64,000 nucleotides of DNA. It comes from Ornithinimicrobium sp. F0845. Lineage in GTDB: Bacteria; Actinomycetota; Actinomycetes; Actinomycetales; Dermatophilaceae. Positions 9,242-17,825 of this stretch are shown in pieces. The stretch lies in NCBI RefSeq assembly GCF_023015765.1, contig NZ_JALKAL010000001.1, positions 419,478-483,477 of the forward strand, given 5' to 3'. Made by a program: the position numbers and the translations under genes. Each line of letters begins with the position of its first letter. Positions within the stretch are counted from its first letter, which is position 1. The notes beneath the pieces were generated by a model. It saw nothing but the letters and a program-made list of their open reading frames with translations, searched no databases and was not told where the DNA came from.

Positions 9242-9606
9242 GCCCGGCCCTGCCCCTGCTGCTCGCGGCCATCCTGGCCGGCGTCGGGACCTATGGCGTC
9301 CTGGCCAGGCGGCACGCGGTGCTGATGCTGATCGGCGTCGAGCTGATGCTCGGGGCGGCCGGTCTCATCCTGGTCACCGTCGGGCAGTTCGACATCGGGC
9401 AGGTCGGCGGCGACCCGCTGGCCTCCGGTGCCGTCCTCACCCTGTTCGTCATCACCATCGCGGCCGCCGAGATCGTCGTCGCGCTCGCCGTGGTGATGGC
9501 GATGTTCCGCACCCGCGGCGACGTCGACCTGACCGGTGAGGCGCAGACGGTTGAGGCTGAAGTTCCGGACGAAACCTCCCCAAAAATGGGTGAGGTGCTC
9601 GGGTGA
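9238..9606 (+). CDS. nuoK: NADH-quinone oxidoreductase-like subunit K with C-terminal extension
   Basis: Membrane-arm subunit with the two buried glutamates needed for proton transfer: Glu35 in IGVELMLG and Glu78 in AAAEIVVALAVV. The family is about 100 aa; this one has 122, the extra acidic tail ending DETSPKMGEVLG. The DNA under that tail (9571-9595, GAAACCTCCCCAAAAATGGG) resembles the interspersed repeat seen at 34.9, 45.7 and 47.0 kb, so the extension may have come from a repeat. GTG start and stop both overlap neighbours by 4 nt. Confidence 0.92.
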   Translation: MSPALPLLLAAILAGVGTYGVLARRHAVLMLIGVELMLGAAGLILVTVGQFDIGQVGGDPLASGAVLTLFVITIAAAEIVVALAVVMAMFRTRGDVDLTGEAQTVEAEVPDETSPKMGEVLG

Positions 9607-11648
9607 CCCGCGCCGTCGACTTCCCCTGGCCCGACTGGGAGCTGCCGACCCTGCCCCTGCCGGGCGTGCCGGACATCCCGATCCCGGACCTGCCCGGCAC
9701 CCCCGCCCAGGCGGCGGTCCTGCTCGCGGGAGCGGCCGGCATACTCGGTCTGGCGCTGTCCAAGCGCTCCTCGCGCACGGCAGCGTGGATCGCGATCGGC
9801 TCCGCCGGTCTCGTCCTGCTGGCCTCCCTGTGGCAGATGTACTCCCTGCACGAGGCCGGCGACCCGCGCATCTCGACCACGATCGGGCCGCTGGCCTTCG
9901 GTGAGCTGGTCGTCCCGCTGGAGCTCTCCGCCTCCCGGCTCAGCGCGCTCGTCGCCGCGGTCGTCGGGCTGGTCGCCCTCATCGTGCAGGTCTTCGCGCG
10001 CTGGTATCTGTGGTTCGACCCGCGCTACCGCCAATTCTCGGCCACCGTCTCGGTGTTCACCGCCGCGATGCTGCTGGTCGTCCTGTCCAACGACGTGCTG
10101 CTGACCCTCATCGGGTGGGAGGTGATGGGCTGGTGCTCGTTCCTGCTCATCGGCCACCTCTCGGCCAAGGACTCCGCCAACCGGGCGGCGACCAAGGCCC
10201 TGCTGGTGACGCGGCTGGCGGACGTCGGTTTCGTGCTCGGACTGGTGGCGCTCGCCGCCGGGGCGGGGACCACCGCGATCGACGGCATCATCGGGCACTG
10301 GGTCACGATCGGGAGCGACATCACGGTCGCGCCGGGCCAGGGCGCCGCGCTGACCCTGGCGATGGTCGGCGTGGTGCTGGGCGTCCTCGGCAAGTCCGCG
10401 CAGCTGCCGTTCCAGGACTGGCTCCCCGACGCGATGGAGGGCCCGACCCCCGCTTCCGCGCTGATCCACGCGGCCACCATGGTCGCGGCGGGCACCGTCG
10501 TGCTCGCCCAGCTGTTGCCGCTGCTGCAGGCGGCGGCCCCGGCCCGGGTGCTGCTGGCGGTGCTGGTCTCGATCACCATCGTCCTGGCCGCGCTGCTGGC
10601 CTTCGCCCAGCCCGACATCAAGCGCCTGCTGGCCTGGTCGACGGTGAGCCAGGTCGGGCTGATGCTCGCCGCCCTGACCGTCGTGCCGGTGGGCACCGGG
10701 CCCGACGCGGCCATCATGCACCTGGTGTCGCACGCCTGGTTCAAAGCCCTGCTGTTCCTCGCCGTCGGGTGGATGGGCGTGCTCACCGGTGGCACGGTCG
10801 TGCGCTACGTCGTCTCCGCCACCAAGCGCTACCGCACGTTGCGCCGGCCTGTGGGCATCGGCCTGCTGTCGCTGGCCGGGGTGCCGCCGCTGGTCGGGTT
10901 CGTCTCCAAGGAGCTGGTCCTGGCCCAGGCCGAGCACGGGGTGCAGCACGGCGCCGGGACGGCGGGCACCATCGTGCTCGCGGCGGTCGGTGCGAGCGTG
11001 CCGCTGACCGCGGCCTACTGCATGCGCGCCTGGCTGATCCTGGACCGGGGCCCCCGGCGGCGTGCGGTCCACCAGCCGGGCGCACAGCAGGGACACGAGA
11101 TCATCGACGACTTCTTCGCCGAGCCGGAGGTGGTCGAGGAGGCCATCGGCATCGAGGAGGCCGAGTCGGCGATCTCGTCCTCGGCCCGGTCCGCCGTCGC
11201 GGTCCTGGGGTTCCTGTCCGTGGTCGGTGGCCTGCTGGCGTTCACCCCGCAGCTGGAGCTGGACCTGGTGATCAACCTCCAGCTGCTGGCGGCCGCGCTG
11301 CTGCTGATGATCCTGGCCGCGCTCGCGGTATGGGTGGCATCGCGCGGCGTCGGGTCCCGCGACGCCGCAGCCCGGCTGCCGGTCAGCGTCAGCCTCGCGA
11401 CCGAGCGGGGGCTGGGCTTCGACCGGCTCTACCGCGCCGTCGTGGCCGCACCGGTCCTCCGGCTGGCGCACTGGGTGCAGTGGCTGGACCGTGAGGTCCT
11501 CGACGCCTACGTGCGCGCCGCCGTCCCCGCCGCCAAGCTGCTCGGCGGGGCGCTGGAGCAGACCCACCCACGACGTCCGGCCCCGGGCCTCGTGCTGGTG
11601 CTGGGCGGCGTCGTGGTCCTGGCCGTCATCGGGGTGGTGGTCTCGTGA
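9603..11648 (+). CDS. nuoL: NADH-quinone oxidoreductase-like subunit L (antiporter-like)
   Basis: Largest proton-pumping subunit of the membrane arm, 681 aa, about 14-16 helices. The conserved glutamate is Glu173 in LIGWEVMGWCSFLLIG, and the key lysine region GKSAQLPFQDWLPDAMEG is intact. The C-terminus contains the amphipathic segment that runs along the arm in this family, interrupted by an acidic loop near 500-520. The N-terminus is longer and Pro-rich (MTRAVDFPWPDWELPTLP). GTG start, GTGA overlaps on both sides. Confidence 0.93.
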   Translation: MTRAVDFPWPDWELPTLPLPGVPDIPIPDLPGTPAQAAVLLAGAAGILGLALSKRSSRTAAWIAIGSAGLVLLASLWQMYSLHEAGDPRISTTIGPLAFGELVVPLELSASRLSALVAAVVGLVALIVQVFARWYLWFDPRYRQFSATVSVFTAAMLLVVLSNDVLLTLIGWEVMGWCSFLLIGHLSAKDSANRAATKALLVTRLADVGFVLGLVALAAGAGTTAIDGIIGHWVTIGSDITVAPGQGAALTLAMVGVVLGVLGKSAQLPFQDWLPDAMEGPTPASALIHAATMVAAGTVVLAQLLPLLQAAAPARVLLAVLVSITIVLAALLAFAQPDIKRLLAWSTVSQVGLMLAALTVVPVGTGPDAAIMHLVSHAWFKALLFLAVGWMGVLTGGTVVRYVVSATKRYRTLRRPVGIGLLSLAGVPPLVGFVSKELVLAQAEHGVQHGAGTAGTIVLAAVGASVPLTAAYCMRAWLILDRGPRRRAVHQPGAQQGHEIIDDFFAEPEVVEEAIGIEEAESAISSSARSAVAVLGFLSVVGGLLAFTPQLELDLVINLQLLAAALLLMILAALAVWVASRGVGSRDAAARLPVSVSLATERGLGFDRLYRAVVAAPVLRLAHWVQWLDREVLDAYVRAAVPAAKLLGGALEQTHPRRPAPGLVLVLGGVVVLAVIGVVVS

Positions 11649-13228
11649 ACCTCGTCGAGGACCTCGCCCTGCCGGTGCTCGTGCTGGCACCGCTCGTGGG
11701 CGCCGTCTGGTTGCTGGTGGCCGACCGGGTGGGGGAGTCACCGCGCCCCGGGGCCAGCCGGACCCTGGCCGTCCTCGCGGCGCTCCTGGCCGCCGCGGCG
11801 GCGGGCGTCGTGGTGTGGCGCCGCCCGGAGATCGAGCTCACCTGGATCGAGAGCCTCGGGGTCCAGCTCGATCTGGGCGTCGACGGACTCAGCGCGCCGT
11901 TCGTGCTGCTCACCGGTCTGATGGCGGTGGTCGCCACGCTGGTCCCCTATCACGAGCCGCTCTCCGACGCTCGGCTGGCCGAGCCCGGCGGCCACGAGAA
12001 GACGGAGCCGATGGCGCTCGGCGAGGTCGTACCCGCCCCGCGCTCGCTGGCCACCTACTACGCCTGTCTCCTGGTCGTCGTGGGCGGCTCGCTGCTGACC
12101 TTCCTGACCCGCGACGCGGTGGTCTTCTTCGTCGCCTTCGAGCTGGTGCTCGTGCCGATGTGGGTGCTGGTCGCCCGGCACGGCGACGCCACCACCCGCG
12201 CCGACCGGGACGGTGCCGCGATGCGGTTCCTGCTGTTCACCGCCACCGGCTCGATGCTGATGCTGGTCGGCATCCTCGCCCTGTGGGGCGCGACGGGCAC
12301 GACGGACCTGGTGCGGTGGGCGGAGCTCGCGGGGTCGTCCCTGGACCACGGCACCCAGGTGATCGTGGCCGTCATACTCCTCATCGGTCTCGGCATCAAG
12401 GTGCCGGTCTGGCCCCTGCACACCTGGCTGCCCTGGGTGCACGCGACCGCCCCGACGGCCGGGTCGGTGCTCCTGGCGGCCGTCCTGCTGAAGATGGGCG
12501 CCTACGGCATGATCCGGCTGGTCGCCGCGCCGCTGCCAGAGGGGCTCGCCGAGGTGGCCCCGGTGCTCGCCGGGCTGGCCGTCACCGGCATCCTGTGGGC
12601 CGGGCTCGCGTGCCTGGTCGAGCAGGACCTCAAGCGGCTCATCGCCTGGGCCTCGATCGGCCACCTCGGCTTCGTCGTCCTGGCGATCGCGACCGGCACG
12701 GAGACCGGGCTGCAGGCCGCGATCTTCGGCAACATGGCGCACGGCCTGATCTCGGCGCTCCTCTTCGTGCTCGTGGGCTCGCTGAAGCACCAGTGGGGCG
12801 GCGCCGACCTGGGCACCGCCCGCGCCGCGCTCCGGGAGGTCTCCCCGCGGCTCGGGTTCGCGCTCGTCCTGGGCATGGCCGCGGCGATGGGGCTGCCGGG
12901 CCTGGCCGGGTTCTGGGGGGAGTGGGGCGCGATCTACGCCTCGTGGGCGCCGGGGGCGGGCCGCACGGAGGGGTGGTTCCGGTTCTTCGCGTTGCTCGCC
13001 GCGCTGGGTGCGGTCCTGGCGGCGGCGTATGCCGTGCGCGTCCTGCGGGAGGTGTGGGCCGGTGACCGTCGTAGCCCAGCCATCCGGGACGTGCGGGGCA
13101 CCGAGCTTGGGGTCCTCGTCGTGCTGGGGGTCGGCATCGTGGCGCTCGGGGTCTATCCCGTGGCCCTGCTCGACCTGACCGCCCCGGCGGTGGAGGGCAT
13201 CATCGCGACCCTGGGGGTCGGCCCGTGA
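11645..13228 (+). CDS. nuoM: NADH-quinone oxidoreductase-like subunit M (antiporter-like)
   Basis: Second antiporter-like proton pump, 527 aa. Glu166 in FVAFELVLVPMWVLV and the lysine motif GIKVPVWPLHTWLPWVHA are the conserved proton-path residues. A charged loop of about 40 residues (SDARLAEPGGHEKTEP) is inserted between early helices. GTG start overlapping the nuoL stop and GTGA overlap with nuoN. Confidence 0.93.
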   Translation: MNLVEDLALPVLVLAPLVGAVWLLVADRVGESPRPGASRTLAVLAALLAAAAAGVVVWRRPEIELTWIESLGVQLDLGVDGLSAPFVLLTGLMAVVATLVPYHEPLSDARLAEPGGHEKTEPMALGEVVPAPRSLATYYACLLVVVGGSLLTFLTRDAVVFFVAFELVLVPMWVLVARHGDATTRADRDGAAMRFLLFTATGSMLMLVGILALWGATGTTDLVRWAELAGSSLDHGTQVIVAVILLIGLGIKVPVWPLHTWLPWVHATAPTAGSVLLAAVLLKMGAYGMIRLVAAPLPEGLAEVAPVLAGLAVTGILWAGLACLVEQDLKRLIAWASIGHLGFVVLAIATGTETGLQAAIFGNMAHGLISALLFVLVGSLKHQWGGADLGTARAALREVSPRLGFALVLGMAAAMGLPGLAGFWGEWGAIYASWAPGAGRTEGWFRFFALLAALGAVLAAAYAVRVLREVWAGDRRSPAIRDVRGTELGVLVVLGVGIVALGVYPVALLDLTAPAVEGIIATLGVGP

Positions 13229-14769
13229 CTCTCGAGCTGAACATCTCCGTCCTGTGGCCGGTCCTGGCCCCGGCACTGGCCGCCGTGGTCGTGCTCGTCC
13301 TGGACGTGCTCTGGCCGCGGGGCGGTGCCGTGCACCTGTGGTTGGCCGCCGTGGGCCTGGTCGGTGGTGCCGCCGCCACCTGGCCGGCCATCGCCCAGGG
13401 CGCGGGAGATGCCACCGGCGCCTTCTGCCTGCCCTCGGGGTCGTGCCTGTATGCCGCCAGCTCGCTCACTGGCGGCCTGCAGCTGCTGGCGCTGGGCAGT
13501 GCCCTGGTCGTACTGGTCCTCACCTGGCCAGCGTGGAGCCGCGCCGGTCGAGGGAGCGCGACCAGCGCGCCCACGGTCGTGCTCGTGGCGCTCTTCCTGG
13601 CGGCCACGGCGGGGGTCACGGCGGTCCCTGCCGCCCGGGACCTGGGCACGCTCCTGGTCTCTCTCGAGCTGGCCACGCTGCCCGTCGTGGCGCTGGTGGC
13701 CCTGGAGCGCCGGGCCGCCCGGTACCGCGGCGCGGTCGCCGGTGCGGTGGCCCTGCTGACCACGTCCCTCGTGTCGTTCGCGCTGCTCGCGCTGGGGGCC
13801 GCGCTGTGGGTGGCCGCCACCGGCACGGCGCTGCTGTCACCCGAGGCCGCGGCCGAGGCGGCAGCGGTCCCGGAACGCTCCGCGCTCCTGCTGCTGGCCG
13901 CGGTCCTGGTGCTGGCGGGTCTCGGGTTCAAGATCTCGGCGGTGCCGTTCCACGCGTGGACCCCGCTGACCTACGCCACCGCGCCGCTGCCGGTCACCAC
14001 CTACCTGGCGGGGACGTCCAAGGTCGCGGCGCTCGGCGGCATGATCGTGCTGGTGCAGGCGCTGGCCGGGACCTCCGGCTTCGCCCTCGTGGCGGTGGCG
14101 GTGATCGCCGCGCTGACCATGACGCTCGGCAACGCGATGGCGCTGCGTCAGGTGGACCTGGTGCACCTGCTGGCCTGGTCGGCCGTGGCACAGGCCGGCT
14201 GGCTGATGCTGCCGCTGGCCTCCTTGTCCTCCCGCGCGGTCCACGCCGCCGGTGGATACCTCGCGGTGTATGTCGTGGCGACCGTCCTGGCCTTCGTCGT
14301 CGTCCTGACCGTGGCCCGCCGACCGGACGGCGGGGTGCTGCTCTCCGACCACCGCGGCCTGGCCCGGCACCAGCCGCTCACCGCGGCCGCACTGGGGCTG
14401 GCGCTGCTGACGTTGGCCGGGCTGCCGCCGGCGATCATCGGCCTGGTCGCCAAGGTCGTGGTGCTGCGGCCGGTCGCCGCCGACGGCACGTGGTGGCTGC
14501 TCATCGTGGCGACGCTGAACATCGCGCTCGGCATCGCCGTCTACGTGCGCTGGCTCGCGGCGCTCATCGAGCGGACGGCCGGTGAGGAGGTCCTGGTCCC
14601 GGCCCCGGCCGCGGAGGCGGCCGCGCAGACCCAGCCCCGGGGAGACCGTGGCGCGACCGCGGCGCCCAGCCACGCGGCATACCAGATGCCGGTGCGGCAC
14701 CGGGTGCTGATCGGCGCGCTCGCCGCCCTGCTCCTGCTCGGTAGCATTGCCCCTGTCGGGATCTTCTGA
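13225..14769 (+). CDS. nuoN: NADH-quinone oxidoreductase-like subunit N (antiporter-like)
   Basis: Third antiporter-like subunit and last gene of the cluster, 514 aa. The glutamate helix LVSLELATLPVVALV and the lysine helix GFKISAVPFHAWTPLTYATA are intact, so all three proton channels appear functional. A hydrophilic loop rich in Ala/Glu/Gln (about 445-485) precedes the last helix. GTG start. The 47-nt gap to htpX contains no clear hairpin, so read-through into htpX is possible. Confidence 0.92.
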   Translation: MTLELNISVLWPVLAPALAAVVVLVLDVLWPRGGAVHLWLAAVGLVGGAAATWPAIAQGAGDATGAFCLPSGSCLYAASSLTGGLQLLALGSALVVLVLTWPAWSRAGRGSATSAPTVVLVALFLAATAGVTAVPAARDLGTLLVSLELATLPVVALVALERRAARYRGAVAGAVALLTTSLVSFALLALGAALWVAATGTALLSPEAAAEAAAVPERSALLLLAAVLVLAGLGFKISAVPFHAWTPLTYATAPLPVTTYLAGTSKVAALGGMIVLVQALAGTSGFALVAVAVIAALTMTLGNAMALRQVDLVHLLAWSAVAQAGWLMLPLASLSSRAVHAAGGYLAVYVVATVLAFVVVLTVARRPDGGVLLSDHRGLARHQPLTAAALGLALLTLAGLPPAIIGLVAKVVVLRPVAADGTWWLLIVATLNIALGIAVYVRWLAALIERTAGEEVLVPAPAAEAAAQTQPRGDRGATAAPSHAAYQMPVRHRVLIGALAALLLLGSIAPVGIF

Positions 14770-14816
14770 GCGGATCTGCGGCGGAACACCAGCACCGGAC
14801 GGAGCGTTCCACGAGC

Positions 14817-15677
14817 ATGCACAAGCACTTCAACGGCCTGAAGACCGCGCTGCTCTTCGGCGCGATCTGGGCCCTCCTGCTCGGGGTCGGTGCCCTCGTC
14901 GGCAACGGTCGCTACATCTGGCTGTTCGCGATCATCGGCGTGGCGACCACGGCCTACGGCTACTGGAACTCCGACAAGATCGCGATCAAGGCGATGAAGG
15001 CCTACCCGGTGACGCCCGAGCAGCAGCCGGCGATGTATCGCATCGTCCACGAGCTGTCGACGCGCGCCGGGCAGCCGATGCCGCGGCTCTATGTGAGCCC
15101 GACGGCCGCGCCGAACGCCTTCGCCACCGGACGCAACCCGCAGAACGCCGCGGTCTGCTGCACCGAGGGCATCCTGCACCTGCTGGACGAGCGCGAGCTG
15201 CGCGGTGTGCTCGGACACGAGCTGATGCACGTCTACAACCGCGACATTCTCACCGGTTCGGTCGCCGCGGCGCTCGCGGGCATCATCACCTCGGTCGCGC
15301 AGATGATGCTGTTCTTCGGCGGCGGTGGCGGGGAGAACCGCCCCAACCCGATCGCGATGCTCGCCATGGCGCTGCTGGCCCCGCTGGCCGCCTCGCTCAT
15401 CCAGCTGGCCATCACCCGCACCCGGGAGTATGACGCGGACGAGGACGGCGCCACCCTCACCGGCGACCCGCTCGCCCTGGCCAGCGCGCTGCGCAAGATC
15501 CATCTCGGCACCCAGGCCGCGCCGCTCGCGCCCGAGCCCCAGCTGGTCAACGCCAGCCACATGATGATCGCCAACCCGTTCCGCGCCAAGGACGTCCAGA
15601 GGCTCTTCGCCACGCACCCGCCGATGGAGGACCGCGTCGCCCGCCTGGAGGCGATGGCGGGGCGCCAGCCCTCCTGA
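14817..15677 (+). CDS. htpX: HtpX-like membrane zinc metalloprotease (M48)
   Basis: Membrane-bound heat-shock type protease that degrades damaged membrane proteins. Two N-terminal helices (about 10-28 and 33-50), the zinc motif HELMH (134-138) and the third ligand Glu204 in TREYDADEDGA are all present, followed by a membrane hairpin in between (155-200). 286 aa, typical. GGAGCG sits before the ATG. Located 47 nt after nuoN on the same strand. Confidence 0.93.
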   Translation: MHKHFNGLKTALLFGAIWALLLGVGALVGNGRYIWLFAIIGVATTAYGYWNSDKIAIKAMKAYPVTPEQQPAMYRIVHELSTRAGQPMPRLYVSPTAAPNAFATGRNPQNAAVCCTEGILHLLDERELRGVLGHELMHVYNRDILTGSVAAALAGIITSVAQMMLFFGGGGGENRPNPIAMLAMALLAPLAASLIQLAITRTREYDADEDGATLTGDPLALASALRKIHLGTQAAPLAPEPQLVNASHMMIANPFRAKDVQRLFATHPPMEDRVARLEAMAGRQPS

Positions 15678-15684
15678 CCCGAGC

Positions 15685-16626
15685 TCAGGGCTCGCCGCGC
15701 ACCGCCGTGGCGGGCGGCCGGTCACCGCGGATGCTGGCCACCATGTCCACCACGCGGCGGGTCGCCCGCACGTCGTGCGCGCGGAAGACGGTGGCACCCA
15801 GCCAGGCCGCGACCGCAGTGGCGGCGAGAGTGCCCTCGAGCCGGTCATCGGCCTCGAGGTCGAGGGTCTCGCCGACGAAGTCCTTGCGGGAGAGCGCCTG
15901 CAGGATCGGGTAGCCCAGCCCCGCCAGGTCCCCCGTGTGCCGCAGCACCGTCAGGCTGTGCCGGGTGGTCTTGCCGAAGTCCAGGGTCGGGTCGATCAGG
16001 ATCCGCTCGGCGGGCACGCCTGCCTCCCGCGCGCCGGCCGCGCCGTCCGCCAGTCGGCGCAGCACGTCCCGCACGACCGCCAGCTCGTCCGCCCCCTGCA
16101 CGTCGGCATACGTGACCGCCACCGGGTCCGTCCGCGGGGGGAGCCCGCCGGTGTGCGACACCACCACCCCGGCGCCTATCTCGGCCGCGACGTGCACCAG
16201 CTCCTGGTCGTGCCCCGCCCAGGTGTCGTTCACCAGGTCGAGCCCGACGTCGGCGGCCGCGCGGGCCACCTCGCTGCGCCAGGTGTCCAGGCTCAGCACC
16301 AGGTCCGGGAACTCGCTGCGGGCGGCCTCCAGGAAGGGCACCACGCGCCGGATCTCCTCGGACGCGTCGACGACCGCACCCTCCTGGCCCGCCCGGACGC
16401 CACCCACGTCGACGATGTCGGCTCCTGCGGCCACGGCGTCCCGCAGGGCCGCGATGGCCGAGTCGAGCTCGGTGTGCCGGTTGCCGCCCCAGAAGGAGTC
16501 GGGCGTGCGGTTGACGATCGCCATCACGGCTGGGTGCCCGTTGTCGAACGTGCGGCCCCGCAGGCGCAGCGGGGGAGTAGGCCGGAGCTCCGGCGGGTGC
16601 GGTCCCGTGGGTGTGCGTGAGGTCAC
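15685..16626 (-). CDS. folP2: Dihydropteroate synthase homologue, FolP2 type
   Basis: TIM-barrel protein of the DHPS family, 313 aa. The motif is MAIVNRTPDSFWGG rather than the usual ILNVTPDSFSDGG. The second loop reads DVGGVRAGQEG instead of DIGGESTRPG, and the end is MVASIRGDRPPATAVRG. These changes match mycobacterial FolP2, reported to lack DHPS activity; so a role outside folate synthesis is likely and unknown. GTG start at 16626; no folate genes are adjacent. Convergent with htpX (7 nt between stops), and divergent from ald. Confidence 0.85.
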   Translation of the reverse strand: MTSRTPTGPHPPELRPTPPLRLRGRTFDNGHPAVMAIVNRTPDSFWGGNRHTELDSAIAALRDAVAAGADIVDVGGVRAGQEGAVVDASEEIRRVVPFLEAARSEFPDLVLSLDTWRSEVARAAADVGLDLVNDTWAGHDQELVHVAAEIGAGVVVSHTGGLPPRTDPVAVTYADVQGADELAVVRDVLRRLADGAAGAREAGVPAERILIDPTLDFGKTTRHSLTVLRHTGDLAGLGYPILQALSRKDFVGETLDLEADDRLEGTLAATAVAAWLGATVFRAHDVRATRRVVDMVASIRGDRPPATAVRGEP

Positions 16627-16703
16627 GGATTCATCGTTGCATCCCCGCCGCGCGGGCGGGCGCCCCCCTTGCCAGGAGCCCAGGATGCCGTGAGGATCGG
16701 GGG

Positions 16704-17825
16704 ATGAGGATCGGCGTGCCGCGGGAGCTGAAGAACCGTGAGTACCGGGTGGCGCTCACGCCGGTCGGTGTCCACGAGCTGGTCTCGCACGGCCACGAGG
16801 TGGTCGTGGAGGAGGACGCGGGCGCCGGGTCGGGCATCTCCGACGAGGACTACGCCGCCGCGGGGGCGCGCCTGCTGGGGCGGGCGGAGGAGGTGTGGGA
16901 GGCAGCTGAGGTGCTGCTCAAGGTCAAGGAGCCGGTGCCGGAGGAGTATGACCGGATGCGGGAGGGCCAGGTGCTCTTCACCTTCCTGCACCTGGCCGCC
17001 AACGCCGAGCTCACCCGCGAGCTGGTCGATCGTCGGGTGACCGCGATCGCCTATGAGACCGTCCAGCTGCCGTCCGGCGGGCTCCCGCTGCTCTACCCGA
17101 TGTCGGAGGTGGCCGGGTGCCTCGCGCCGCAGGTCGGCGCCCATGCGCTGCTGCGTGCCAGCGGGGGACGCGGCGTGCTGATGGGCGGGGTCGGCGGCGT
17201 GGCCAACGCCAAGGTCGTGGTCCTGGGGGCCGGGGTCGCGGGGCAGAACGCCGCCAACATCGCGCTCGGCATGGGCGCCGACGTCACCCTGCTCGACACC
17301 GACCTCGACAAGCTGCGGATGTCGTTCTGGCGCTACAACAACCGCGTCCACGGGATCGCCTCGTCTGAGCTGGCGGTGCAGCAGCAGGTGCTGGAGGCCG
17401 ACCTCGTGATCGGCGCAGTCCTGGTCCCGGGGGCCGCCGCCCCCAAGCTCGTCAGCAACGACCTGGTGTCCCAGATGAAGCCGGGGTCGGTGCTCGTCGA
17501 CATCGCCATCGACCAGGGTGGTTGCTTCGAGGACAGCCACGTGACCACGCACGACGACCCGACCTATGTCGTGCAGGACTCGGTCTTCTACTGTGTCGGC
17601 AACATGCCGGGGGCTGTCCCGCACACCTCGACCTACGCGTTGACCAACGCCACCTTGCCGTATGTCGTGGCGCTGGCTGACAAGGGGTGGGAGCGGGCGT
17701 TGCGCGAGGACCGGTCGCTGGCGCTCGGCCTGAACACCCACGCCGGGCAGTTGACCAACGCTGCCGTGGGGGCGGCGGTCGGGCTGGAGTCGGTCTCGGT
17801 GGAGAGCGTCGTCGACGCGGGCTGA
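16704..17825 (+). CDS. ald: Alanine dehydrogenase
   Basis: NAD-dependent reversible L-alanine/pyruvate interconversion. N-terminus MRIGVPRELKNREYRVALTP, active-site region TFLHLAAN (His near 96), nucleotide-binding GAGVAGQNAANIALGMG and C-terminal VGNMPGAVPHTSTYALTNAT are all standard. 373 aa. ATG 16704 is chosen because it opens the family N-terminus directly. The stop shares one base with the pepN ATG (TGATG), indicating co-transcription. Confidence 0.95.
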   Translation: MRIGVPRELKNREYRVALTPVGVHELVSHGHEVVVEEDAGAGSGISDEDYAAAGARLLGRAEEVWEAAEVLLKVKEPVPEEYDRMREGQVLFTFLHLAANAELTRELVDRRVTAIAYETVQLPSGGLPLLYPMSEVAGCLAPQVGAHALLRASGGRGVLMGGVGGVANAKVVVLGAGVAGQNAANIALGMGADVTLLDTDLDKLRMSFWRYNNRVHGIASSELAVQQQVLEADLVIGAVLVPGAAAPKLVSNDLVSQMKPGSVLVDIAIDQGGCFEDSHVTTHDDPTYVVQDSVFYCVGNMPGAVPHTSTYALTNATLPYVVALADKGWERALREDRSLALGLNTHAGQLTNAAVGAAVGLESVSVESVVDAG

